Of a stretch of 64,000 nucleotides of DNA, positions 48,301 through 58,590 are shown one piece after another. The stretch lies in contig SMMW01000033.1 of assembly GCA_004794655.1 (NCBI GenBank), positions 3,073,501 through 3,137,500 of the forward strand. Reading direction: 5' to 3'. The notes under the pieces were generated by a model, which made no database searches, was not told where the DNA came from, and saw only the letters and a list, made by a program, of their open reading frames with translations. This DNA is from Marisa cornuarietis. Lineage: Eukaryota; Mollusca; Gastropoda; Architaenioglossa; Ampullariidae. Every line of letters starts with the position of its first letter. The first letter of the stretch is position 1. The translations under genes were made by a program, and so were the position numbers.

Positions 48301-49965
48301 TAGTTATTAGACCATAACATGTCATGGCTGCATAATCTAACAACATTGCATGACCATTCAGCAGTTAATTATCTGACATTATTTGTAGCTAATTCCTATA
48401 AGATTTCGTTTTCTTGCTTAAAGTGAATATTAGCCAAAAAATCTCACATAGCCATAGGGATGGACAATTTGAAAAAGCTTTTTTAAAGGCTTAAAATGGA
48501 GTGTATATATGTTAATTAGTATTACTCAATAGTCCTAGATTTGTTGCTAATAAACCATAATAATTTCCCTCTTTCCTCAAGTGTGTGCATGCATGTGTGT
48601 ACAAATGAGCATAAGCACACACATTTGTTTTGTAAGCCTTTCTGTGACACTAAGTATGCATAAAAATAGACATAGAAGTAGGGAACCTCTTGGTGTATGT
48701 GCATATGAGTGTTTGTTTAATCTTTTAGAAGTTAGAACAAACATTGTAGTAGCATTTTGAGAGTGTGTGTGTGTAAAAGAGAGAGAGAGAGCATGCATGC
48801 ATACACATACCCTTATATGTGTGTGTACTGTAAAGATAATAAAAGATCACTTTTAAATTAACAGGATAAATTCTGGCCCTAAAACCAACTCCAAAACTGC
48901 ACACTCAACCAAAAAGGAAGATGAACTGAAAAAAGAGCCTTTCAAACTGAGCAAGTAAGTAATAATACAAAGCAGCCCACACAGAAACTAGATATTATAA
49001 AATTAAACATAGTGATGTTGCTAATGTAATGAACTCACTTTGATTAAAGAGGTACTGATCTGTACCCTACTCTCCACAGACTATAAAAGATGCATTTCAA
49101 ATTTACAGGACCACCCGCAAAATGTTTATCAGGTTGTCAATAGGACTAAAATGTTAAGTGTTGCATGGATCTATAGAATGCAAAGAAACATCTAAATATC
49201 TACACAGAATGAAGTTGGAGGGGTGGAGGGGGCAATTGGTGTTTTATGCTGAGCCAGAAACTAAGGCTATATCACAGCAAGTCAGCTAGCCCTGTAAACA
49301 GATGCCACATGCAGAGAAAGAACAACGTGCCTGAGATGAGAGCTGAACCCAAGACAGCCAACCTTCACTGTGTTGGTGACAGGCGCTATCCGTTACACCA
49401 CCAGACTGGAATGAAAGAAATGATAAACTGCATGAAATGGATAGGATAAATCACTGCTTTGCATAATTCTTGATCTAGCTTATGTTCTGTGAATTCATGA
49501 AGCATTGCATATAACCATAGCCTTGTGCATTCACACATACATATCCTATTGCTATGTGTCCAACTGACATAATGTGAAAGTGTCCAGAATATCACAAAAC
49601 CTGAAGATCTGCAAACCTACCAAAGGTTGGTAACTTCAGTTTACAGACAGCTGCCATTTCTTGTATGTTGACTTAGAATTGCCATTAATCCTACCATTCT
49701 GCATGCACATAATAATGTGTTAAGCCATCATACATTGCAAGATGCATGCCTTCTGGGCTAGGTCAGTTATGTGTAAAATGATTTCAAAATGATTTTTAAA
49801 TAATACATTTTTTAATAGGAAAGGAACATGTTTATAATTACATGCTGTTTACAAGTAGTGCTCAATGAGATTTTTGTAAAACAAATTTTTGACAGGTTCA
49901 AGAATGTTCCTGCTCGTGTTGACACACACCAACTGCCACAAGTGCTTGCTGCTGTTGGACATTAG
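45394..49965 (+). CDS. C7orf57: C7orf57 homologue, uncharacterised animal protein
   Basis: Seven coding exons: 45394-45430, 46082-46264, 46577-46691, 47186-47491, 47816-48019, 48865-48954 and 49896-49965 (stop TAG). Phases close and give 334 residues. Matches to human C7orf57 in the same order: GWFYHAPTKK (human DWYYHVPVKR), APPPSQIPGL (human APPASQIPGL), ETDTKYIRLAKMGGRKDLL (human ETDSEYVKLAKQGGRPDLL), LPEYMVHHAYQP (human MPDYMVHEEFNP) and MSKLLSNSYEREW (human FSKLISNGYKDEW). The rest is polar and probably disordered. No catalytic domain is visible. The molecular function is unknown to me. Two adjacent ATGs (45394 and 45397) could start the protein; upstream is 5' UTR with in-frame stops. 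The gene is divergent from METTL21A. Confidence 0.88.
49208..49412 (-). repeat. tRNA-derived SINE with I-like LINE tail
   Basis: In the last intron of the C7orf57 homologue. On the minus strand the head reads CTGGTGGTGTAACGGATAGC, then a B-box-like GGTTCAGCTCTC. The 3' end reads TGATATAGCCTTAGTTTCTG followed by GCTCAGCATAAAACACCAAT. That end matches the 3' terminus of the LINE at 51.1 kb and the SINE at 35.1 kb. Boundaries are approximate. Confidence 0.65.
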
Positions 49966-51071
49966 AGAATAAGCTGTTGGTGGTTTATTAAGACCATATG
50001 TGTGCTGAAACATCAATGCTCTTTTCTCTATTTATTCTGGAAGCAAGATAAATTATTATAAGAACATCAAATATTTCACAGAGCCACTTAATATCTCCTA
50101 TAAGCACTGACAAAAATTTTAAGTAAAACAGACTTAACTGTCGCTAGCTATATAAATATTTACAAGCCCAAATGCTGTTTGGACTTGTACTCATGATTGA
50201 TCTATTAAAGTTATGTATAATTTACATATGCTGTGCTGTGCAAAAATTTCAATTAAAAGAATTCTTATAAAAATGCCTGTTGATTTTGCTATAAAAAAAA
50301 AGACAGCTATAGCAAATTTAAACACTACAACAGCACCATGTGTGTGCGTGTGTGTGTGTTGTTTGATTTCTTGGTTAATGTATGCATGCTTCAACTCCCA
50401 AACAAAGCAGAATAGTCAGTTACAGTACCATAAAAAATGCACCCACTCTATGAGAAATAACAATTAGCAAAATAAAAATCTGTCTAAAACAACTTTTCAT
50501 CTATGTGTATTTCATATCCTAGATAATTTTACCATCTTCTGCACAGTAAAATTATTTATGTGTGTGTGCATGTGCATGTGTGGATGCACGTGTTTATTTT
50601 ATACTGTTTCAAAATCCATTTCATACTTATAATCTCTCTGCTCCTCACAAACATGCAAAAAGAAAGAAAACAATTACTGCAGTTCTGTGCAAATCCTCCA
50701 TTACTTAGTAAAAAAGAGAGTAGACCATATGCTGGAAAGTAGACCATATGCTGGAAATGAAACATTTGAAATTGCAGTGCAGTGCAGTTCTCTTCACTAA
50801 GCTCATCTCAACCCGCTAAGTTGCTATGGTACAGAATGTGGATCAAGTGTAAGCCCCCAATTTTAACACTGACAAGCACAGATAGGCAAGTCACTTCCCA
50901 AAATCCTGGTTGCCATGAAAGATATTTTCATGGGGGATGATAAGCTTCCCACTAAATATTCCTGAGATTACTGTTTTATCTTCTTTGAATTTAAGGAAAT
51001 CTTTAAAAAGCTGGCATCATAGTAATATTTTTTTATTTTAAGAAGGTTTACATTTACACAATTTATGCACT
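49966..51071 (+). other. C7orf57 3' UTR and downstream DNA
   Basis: AT-rich sequence after the stop codon. It includes a TG repeat near 50341-50360 and a perfect 19-bp tandem duplication (unit AGTAGACCATATGCTGGAA at 50719-50737 and 50738-50756). No exon or RNA gene was recognised. Confidence 0.4.
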
Positions 51072-51252
51072 ATTTATTGCATAAGTTAGTTAGTTAGTTG
51101 TTGTTTTATGCCAAGTCAGCAACTATGGCTATCTCATGGCAAAAACAATGTACATGACTATTCAAAGGTTGATATAAAGTAATTGTACAAGTCTATAGAT
51201 TTCTCTTTTCTTAGTTTTACAAAATAACAGTTTTTTAAACATATAAGTTCTA

Positions 51253-52158
51253 TCATATCAGGTGAAAAATCTGAATGGACTTTACATATGCCAATATTGA
51301 TTTGGAAGAGTGTTTGGCAAAAAGGTCATCAAGAGTCTGTGCTGTAAAATAGTTTTGACGAATTGTAGCGAGTTTTGAACAGGAGATGAGCAAATGTTCT
51401 ATGGTTAGGAGGTCTTTACACCAAGGACAAAGTGGGGGGTTTTCTCCTGCAAGCAAAAATCTGTGAGTGATATATGAGTGACCAGCTTTTAGTCTATTTA
51501 TAACCACTTTTTCTCGTCGGTTTAGAAATTCTTGTGTTATACAGTCTGCTAGTTTGGGAAAAATAGCGTGAAGTTTGTTGTGCTTCATGGAGTCCCAGTG
51601 AAGCTGCCAAAGTTGTGAGATATACAGTTTAACAGAAACGCTCCAATCTGAGGCAAATGTTGTATGGACCACAAGTGGTTGCTGAAGGGCCTTTTTTGCT
51701 GCCTCATCAGCTTTAGTGTTTCCTGGAATATTTGCATGGCCAGGAACCCAAATAAAGATAATGTCAAAATTGTTATTCTGTAGTAATGATAGAAGTTCAA
51801 AGAATTTAACCAGTAGTGGGTGACCTAAACATTGAGAGTGAAGTGCAAGTAGGGATGACAAAGAGTCTGAAATAACTAAGAAGTTTTTCTCTTTAGATGT
51901 ATGGATATACTGCAGCGCAAGTAGAAGGGCTTTTAACTCTGCAGAAAAAATGGAGCTATGACCTTCCAAGCGAGCTGTCAGCGGTGGTGTGGAAATGTCC
52001 ATCGGCACTGCTGCAGCTGCTACAGTTTCTTTTTCAGTATTTTTGGATCCATCAGTGTATATGTGACAAAAGTCAGGATAGTCTGTGATTATTTCTCTGA
52101 AAAGCTGCTGATAGACTATGTCAGGGGTTTCACCTTTTTTTTTTGTTAGAGAGGTCAA
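51253..52158 (-). pseudogene. RNase H domain of I-like LINE ORF2
   Basis: About 301 codons open. The four catalytic acidic residues of RNase HI appear in order: D in HIYTDGSKN, E in IFSAELKALLLAL, D in LVISDSLSSLLAL and D in GNTKADEAAKKAL. A C-terminal zinc-knuckle-like stretch follows (CPWCKDLLTIEHLLISC). The frame is separated from the RT by a frame break near 52140-52200, so it is part of a decayed ORF2 and not a separate gene. Confidence 0.85.
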
Positions 52159-52196
52159 AACGAATTTCAGGTGTGGGAAGTAGCCATGGTGGTGTT

Positions 52197-53816
52197 CTAG
52201 TCAGTGTAATTGGTGCTGTTTTTTTGGGGGTCCATTCCCAATTTCTGAAGATGGGGATAAGCTCGTATGGGTAGAGGTTTTTGTTCATGTTCACGTGCCC
52301 TGTATTTCTCCAGAAACTGAACGGAGAAAACTGAGTGGAAAGCAGGGTTTTGGGGCAGAGCTCGAAGTTTCGAGACATAGGACAACATTAGTTTTAGTCG
52401 GCGTAACTCTAGAGGGCGTTCACCTGCCTCTGCATATAGACTGTGTATTGGAGTAGTTCTGAAAACTCCAAGACAAATTCTCAGGCCGTGATGGTGTACA
52501 GTGTCTAGCCTTTTTAGGTATGATGTCCTGGCTGATCCATAGACTATGCATCCATAATCCAATTTTGAACGCACTAGGGAACGATACAAACGGAGTAAAG
52601 TGATTTGGTCTGCACCCCAGTTTGTGTTACTTATCACTCTCAAGATATCTAGAGCCTTCAGGCAAGAAGCCTGAAGATGACAGATGTGGTTCTGAAAAGA
52701 GAGTTTACGATCAAAAATAACACCCAAGAAATAGACCTCTTCCACTACCTTGAGTGCCGTTCCATTTACATGAATAGAAGGTTCAGGAAAAGGACCTCTT
52801 AGTTTTGTAAAGTGAATGCACACAGATTTTGAGGGAGAAAATTTGAAACCGTTTTCTAATACCCATTTTGAGATGTGGTTTACACATAACTGTAATTGTC
52901 TCTCCAGATCAGGTAGAAGCTTTCCTCGTATACAAAGTGCAAAATCATCTACATATAGCGAGGCAGCCATATTTGTGGGAATAGACTTCAGGATGCCATC
53001 TATTTTAATACAGAACAATATAGGTGACAGGATACTTCCTTGAGGGACTCCCACCTGTTGTTCATGGGTGTCTGAAAAGGTATTTTGTATACGGACTCTA
53101 AACACACGACATGTTAGAAAGTTTTTGATGAAAATTGGTAGTCGGCCTCGAAAGCCTAGAGAAAATAGATCCAACAAAATACCTTGCCTCCACACTGTGT
53201 CATAGGCTCTTTCTAGGTCAAAGAATACTCCTATGACATGCTCTTTTTTAATAAAGGCGTCCCTTATAAACGTTTCAAATCTAACCATTTGATCTGTAGT
53301 ACTACAATTTTTCCGAAAACCACACTGAATGCTGGAAAGAAGATTCTGGGACTCTAACACCCAAATCAATCGTGAATTTACCATCTTTTCTAGTACCTTA
53401 CAGAAACAGTTTGTTAAAGCAATTGGACGATAACTGTTTGGATCTGAGGGATCTTTTCCTGGTTTTGGTATAGGAACTATTATAGCCTCATGCCAAGCGG
53501 AAGGAAGGTTTCCTGTATTCCAAATATGGTTGAAAATCTGCAATAATGTTCTCAAAGATGATTCTGGGAGTTTGGTTATGATTTGGTATGAGATACTGTC
53601 TGGTCCTGAGTGGGAGCACTTTGAAAGTGCTTGTTTAAGTTCAGACATAGAGAAATTGGTGTTGTAGGATTCCAAGTTGTCTGATTGAAAGTTACATTTT
53701 GTTAGTTCTTTGCCTGCCTTCACTTTCTGAAAAGCTGTGGAATATTGTGAAGCCGAGGTTGTCATTTCAAAAGTGGAGCCCAGTTGGTTTGCAATTTCTC
53801 GATGATCAGTAAGCAA
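52197..53816 (-). pseudogene. Reverse transcriptase domain of I-like LINE ORF2
   Basis: About 539 codons open, with all core RT blocks: SGPDSISYQII, IVPIPKPGKDPSDPNSYRPI, GFRKNCSTTDQMVRFETF, GVFFDLERAYDTVW, QQVGVPQGSILSPILFCIKI and YVDDFALCI. The two adjacent catalytic aspartates are intact. Upstream (53816-54081) the reading frame contains stops, so it no longer joins the endonuclease piece at 54587-54081. Confidence 0.85.
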
Positions 53817-54080
53817 ATTTTGTTCGGCTCTCAGGTGTCCAACTGCTCTATTGATATTTTTTCCTTTTAGTTTTTTGATAGCTGACCATACCTGTCGGGA
53901 TGGAGTACGGTTTGTCAGTGAGGAAACAAAATGTTGCCAAGAGAGCCTTCTTTGTTGTTTACAGATGTGACGGGCCTGTGCTCGAAGGCGTTTGAAGTGT
54001 AGAACATTTTCGGGGGTGGGAGATCGAAAAACTGTTCTCTGTGCCTTTTTCCTATTTTAAACCTCATTAAACCAGGGAAC

Positions 54081-54674
54081 TTAGGGGAGCCTCCTGTGGT
54101 GGCTGTAACGAGGGATGCTTTTGTTCATGATCTCCAGTAGTGTTAAGGAGAAACTTTCCATTGGGTGACTTGTAGAGGTTGTGGAGTCTTTTTTATTTGA
54201 GACCTCATCTACAGGTGAGATAAATAGTTCTGTGGGAGACAGCATTGACTCACAGAGTGTTTTAAAAGAGTTCCAATTTGCCCGTGCTAAATTCCAGTGG
54301 TCTTCCTGTGTAACTTTATTGGTTGAGATAGAGGAAAGGATGATAGGGTAGTGGTCACTTCCACAAAGATCATCCCATACATGCCAGTTGAAGTCAACTG
54401 TGAGTGTGGGATCACATACTGAAAGGTCTATTGCAGTTGTAGATGCATTATGGGGTCGATACAAAGTTGGACTACCATCATTCATCACACATAAGTCAAT
54501 ATCATTAAAAAAGCCTGATAAAAGTTCACCACGTGAGTCACTGACATCCCCACCCCACAGGGGATGATGTCCATTAAAATCCCCCAAAAGGAGTACAGGG
54601 GAAGGAAGCTGTTGAAGAAGATCCTCCAGGTGTTGACGAGAAACGCTAATTGAAGGGGGGAGATATACTGGGAG
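54081..54674 (-). pseudogene. Truncated endonuclease of I-like LINE ORF2
   Basis: C-terminal half of an APE-type endonuclease: the GDFNGHHPLWGG metal-site motif, TAIDLSVCDPTL and the catalytic GSDHYPI are present. The N-terminal half was lost at the 5' truncation that coincides with the target duplication. The first ATG in this frame (54587) is internal to the original protein. Confidence 0.75.
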
Positions 54675-54687
54675 ATTTATTGCATAA

Positions 54688-56268
54688 AACTGGAAACAAA
54701 TGAAAACAAGTCCAACAATCTAGAAGATAAAATATTCATCAGTCAGTAAAACCAGTATGTATATATTATTGCATGAAAAATGGTGACATCAGCTTAATTA
54801 TATGACACAAAAGCATAATTTGATTCTGCTTATACAAAAAAAGTGAAAAAGCAACCTGCACTAACAATAAATAATTACGATTTAGCCTGATTTACATGCT
54901 ATTTAAGCATCTGATTTGTGCTGCCTTGAACAGTAAAATAAACTAATAACAAGTCAAATATCACATTCTTTTAAATATATGCTCTACAGATCCATGTCAG
55001 CAAGATGTCTTCCATGAGTTATAGGCAACAAGATCATGGCTTAGAAACAGTTTCCAGCAATAAATAATGTCGAGTTTGAACAACATGAGAAAAAACACGG
55101 GGAGAAGAGGCACGTGACACTTTAACTCATTACTAAATAAATACTGATTTTTACTGTGCATTGCACCAAACCCATGTCAAAAGAAAAGAAATTTAAACTC
55201 ACTTCTTATCATTTCTGTCTACAACTGCCACCAATCTGTAAAAATCTGTTACATGAAGAGTTTATGACTATTCTCTCTTTTTCTCTCTCTCATGTGGCTG
55301 TGTACACATGCAGGTGCACACAAACACACACACAACATATGTATGCATGCAGTCTAAATGATTTTACAAATCAAAAGCACGCAGAACAAAATTTTCCACC
55401 TACATGAGATCATTATTATTGCTTTTTTTTTTTTTGGTCAGATAGTATTATCTCACTGGGATCATTGCAATTCCATCTTATAAATCTAACTGAACAGTAA
55501 GCAGATTCTGATGAGCAGCATCTCTTAAAAGTAATCATGTAGATACTATGCCAAAGCATGAATGCCAACCCTCAAAGTGAGCAAGTTGTGATAAACAGAC
55601 TGTCCACCAACATCATGAAATAATAACTTTATCATCTCCAGAAACAAATTATTCACGATTTACATCAGACTATGCATTATTCCTTGATTCTCCTAACAAA
55701 CATGCAGAAGTCCTCAAAATAAATCACATAGGATAATGTGATGTCTTGATCAACAGCACCACAATGATAAAGTGCTTCCACCTAGTAGTGACTTTGCATT
55801 ACCAGATGCTGGTGTCAGCTTTTCTATTATAAACAAATGAAACCGGTGATCTAAGTAATAATTATTTAATTAGCATGAAATCAATTCAATTTAATTGTAC
55901 AATAATTTTCTGCTAATAGAATTTCAAAACGCTCACAATTATATGAATTGTTATGAAAACCATATAAATATTTACGATTTTACTACCCATTTTCTACTCA
56001 TAACAATTTCTTCCAAAAATATTGCTGTAAATCAACTTTAATATGGAAGTACAGAAATTTCTTCTCTAGCCTCTCAAAGGTTTCTTTTATGAAAAGAAGG
56101 CAGCTGAATCTTAGCAATGATATAGGCATTTAGCATAACTATTAGCTGACACACTACTGCAGGTATCACACTTCTACTCCAGGATTCCTCCATTATTTAT
56201 GGTCCCTGAATGACTAAATTGACTAAATAATAGTAGAGAGCAATCTTAATTTAAATAAGTTATATGTC
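54688..56268. other. Intergenic or 3' UTR, nothing recognised
   Basis: AT-rich DNA with a CA repeat near 55318-55335 and a T run at 55423-55435. It lies downstream of the stop codon of the small membrane-protein candidate (minus strand), so part may be its 3' UTR. No exon with family similarity was seen. Confidence 0.4.
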
Positions 56269-56457
56269 TTAGGTCTCAAATCCATAAAGCCCAAGCTCTA
56301 AACTATAGCTGCTGTATGGATGATACATATTGTAGCCTCTTAGATGTCTGCAAAACTTGCACATTGGCTCCCTCAAGAAAACCACAAATCCAAGTATCAC
56401 AAAGCACAAAATGTAGATTGAGATGATCACCATGTACACAAATGAACCAAATGCCAT
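56269..56457 (-). CDS. Candidate 62-residue single-pass membrane protein
   Basis: I do not recognise a family. The frame starts ATGG in an AGCAGCATGG context, with an in-frame TAA four codons upstream of it, so it is not the 3' piece of a longer frame. Residues about 5-28 (SFVYMVIISIYILCFVILGF and on) form one clear hydrophobic helix. After it come basic residues and a pair of cysteines (REPMCKFCRHLR), then a tyrosine- and serine-rich tail (YNMYHPYSSYSLELGLYGFE). Upstream on the same strand are a good acceptor (TTTTTGCAG, exon from 56764) and a consensus donor (AGAG/GTAAGTG, exon ending 57343), which would make a spliced 5' UTR. The longer spliced leader contains short upstream ATG frames. 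Coding status is inferred from composition and context only. Confidence 0.45.
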   Translation of the reverse strand: MAFGSFVYMVIISIYILCFVILGFVVFLREPMCKFCRHLRGYNMYHPYSSYSLELGLYGFET

Positions 56458-56769
56458 GCTGCTTACTTCAGTTTATCTCACAAAAATTGTTTCTGAAGTA
56501 TACTGGGCACTAGCCTCTGACTCTCTGGCTGCTGTTGTGTCTTGTTTCTGTATAGCTGGTGCACTCCTGACACAGTGGCAACAAAGGTTTTGAACTGTCA
56601 ATGACTTACTGAGAAGAATTCACAGTACTAGGGCTCTTGCTGAAAGTGTTCCCTTCACACGTCAAGCCTTTGGTAACTATTATGTTAACTGCCACATCAG
56701 ATGATCTTGAAATGGCATTGCTGAACAACTGTCGATCAGGTTAATATCTGAATTGATGGGTACTCTGCA

Positions 56770-58590
56770 AAAATGTAACAATTAGGGTATTCAGAAACAA
56801 TAATGAGATTATAACTATTTAAGGCTAAAAAATATTGCAGTCCTCAGGCAGCACATAAAAATAATTGGCTGATTAGCTGATCAACTTTTAAACATACAAA
56901 ATTTATCAATATTACATCTGCCAAATATAAACAAATATAAGCCCTCCCTCTATAGTGTACGTAAAAGAAATTACGCCTTTTTACTCCTGGCCAGTTGCCA
57001 GTTAATTGCAAATCCTTCTATAATTGTTGCACTAATTATTCGGCAAAACTCTTCCCCCCTCCACCCCCTCACATCTATCTTCCCGATGTTCCCCACAATA
57101 TTTTCCATTTAACAAAGCAGTAACTATAGTTATCACATTAGTGCGAAATATTGCTGCCTTTTCCCTGCTGTACTGGTTGCTATAGGCCTATATACCGTTC
57201 TATATTAAACGCTCGATGACACGCAAAGAGTGAATTTAAGTAGCAAATATTATAGATCCAAATACTTTAAAAGATGACAAGCTGAGACTTGCAAAACAGG
57301 AAATTATCGTCAAACCGATTCCAATAACACGCATGCACTTACCTCTAGCTGTGAAAATACGTGTGTAGACGCAGATCTCGAGTTTTCCGTAATAATCACC
57401 AACTATATATACAGCATAACATTGTTGTCATAATCCATGTTGGCACGTCGCAAGCCAAGTATATGCGTGTACGACAGCTCGAGCACACTTGAAACAAAAA
57501 TGATCTAACAGAAAACAGGCCTAATGATAAATGCTCTAATACTCAGTCACAAAAACTGGTTCAAAGGTCATGCCGACCCAGACGCAACACGCAAAACTCA
57601 AGTTTTTATTTGCGGTGAGACCCGTTGAGCTCTCAGTGTCGTGTTTACAAATGTAAATTAATGGCTTATGCAAGTTGTACTTGATACACCGCGATGCGCA
57701 GTGCAGTTTCCCTTGATGTCGACCTTGGTAATATAGTAGAGTTCCGGAATTTTCCACTGGCCAGGGGGCAAGGCGAAGACAAGTTACGGGCTGTAAATGA
57801 TTTTTTCTTGTGCCTGTCTTGGTATTTCTACAAAAGATGATAAAGTGATCCGCTGTCACAAATGTCTTTTCGATTTTGTATCAGCTATATATATAGTGTG
57901 CTCATTCATGCAGTCTGTCACAACTCATGCACAAAACAAACCAAGTGTAATCACCATGCAGCCACTTTATATATCCGTGCTATCACTATATAGGAGTTTT
58001 GAGGAACATGTATTTTTTTTTATCTTTTTAAAAATAGTATGCCTTATCACGATTTTATCGCCAGATTTAGAACTACGAAAGTTTGCTTCGGAAGCATAGT
58101 CTACAGAAGATTAATTGGTCCTATATTCAACCTACAGGTTTCGTTCAGAAAAAAAAAAAAAAACTGGGAGAGGCTTTTGCGGGTTCTGTTTATCGTCAAC
58201 GACAACTGTTAAGACTCCATCGCAGGCTTATAGCAATCAATCTTTATTGTATGTACAAGAACTTCTCTGGCTCACAAATCTTTATTGTATGTACAAGAAC
58301 TTCTCTGGCTCACAAATCATTATGTAGGCCTACATATAAACATATGATATGCATATATACATATAAAGCAGCCCAGCCCATAAACAACCCTGGCACAAGT
58401 AGATTCTATTGTAACTGCTATCATACATGGAAAGATTGTCATAGATAAATGAGAAAGCAACAAGAATCGATTATGAATCTGATTTATTTACACTTTAGCG
58501 ATTTGCATTGTGTTCAAGAGGGAGAGAATTCACGATTTCAGGGGTAACTCTGCCAGCAACTATAGGCTCTTCCGTTCGGAACAAGCAACC
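56770..58590. other. Upstream regions of the small membrane-protein candidate and ATP5MF
   Basis: A possible 5' UTR exon for the minus-strand candidate ends at 57343. CpG content rises around 57330-57780, which fits promoter sequence. A perfect 38-bp tandem duplication lies at 58239-58314 about 280 bases before the ATP5MF start codon. The open frames at 57536-57859 (minus) and 58083-58448 (plus) show no family similarity. Confidence 0.35.
58239..58314. repeat. Perfect 38-bp tandem duplication
   Basis: Two adjacent identical 38-base units (58239-58276 and 58277-58314). Each starts AATCTTTATTGTATGTACAA and ends with TCTGGCTCACA. They lie upstream of ATP5MF, possibly in its promoter or 5' UTR. 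Confidence 0.9.

Larger units (their letters stand above)
51085..54674 (-). mobile_element. 5'-truncated I-like LINE with RNase H and 13-bp target duplication
   Basis: A ~3.6-kb insertion flanked by the direct repeat ATTTATTGCATAA (51072-51084 and 54675-54687). On the minus strand it begins inside the endonuclease (YLPPSISVSRQHLEDLLQQL, then GDFNGHHPLWGG and GSDHYPIILSS). RT follows with YRPIALTNCFCKVLEKMVNS, FFDLERAYDTV, GVPQGSILSPILF and YVDDFAL, then an RNase H domain. The 3' end is a tail near 51145-51085 (CCATAGTTGCTGACTTGGCA, then TAAAACAACAACTAACTAAC). RNase H after RT, YVDDF and a tetranucleotide tail suit the I group, a clade call made by eye. Frame breaks between EN, RT and RNase H make it inactive. 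Confidence 0.85.

Noticed and set aside
57536..57859. 107-codon minus-strand frame near the ATP5MF promoter
   Set aside because: No homology recognised, no conserved composition, and it lies in a region better explained as promoter or 5' UTR.
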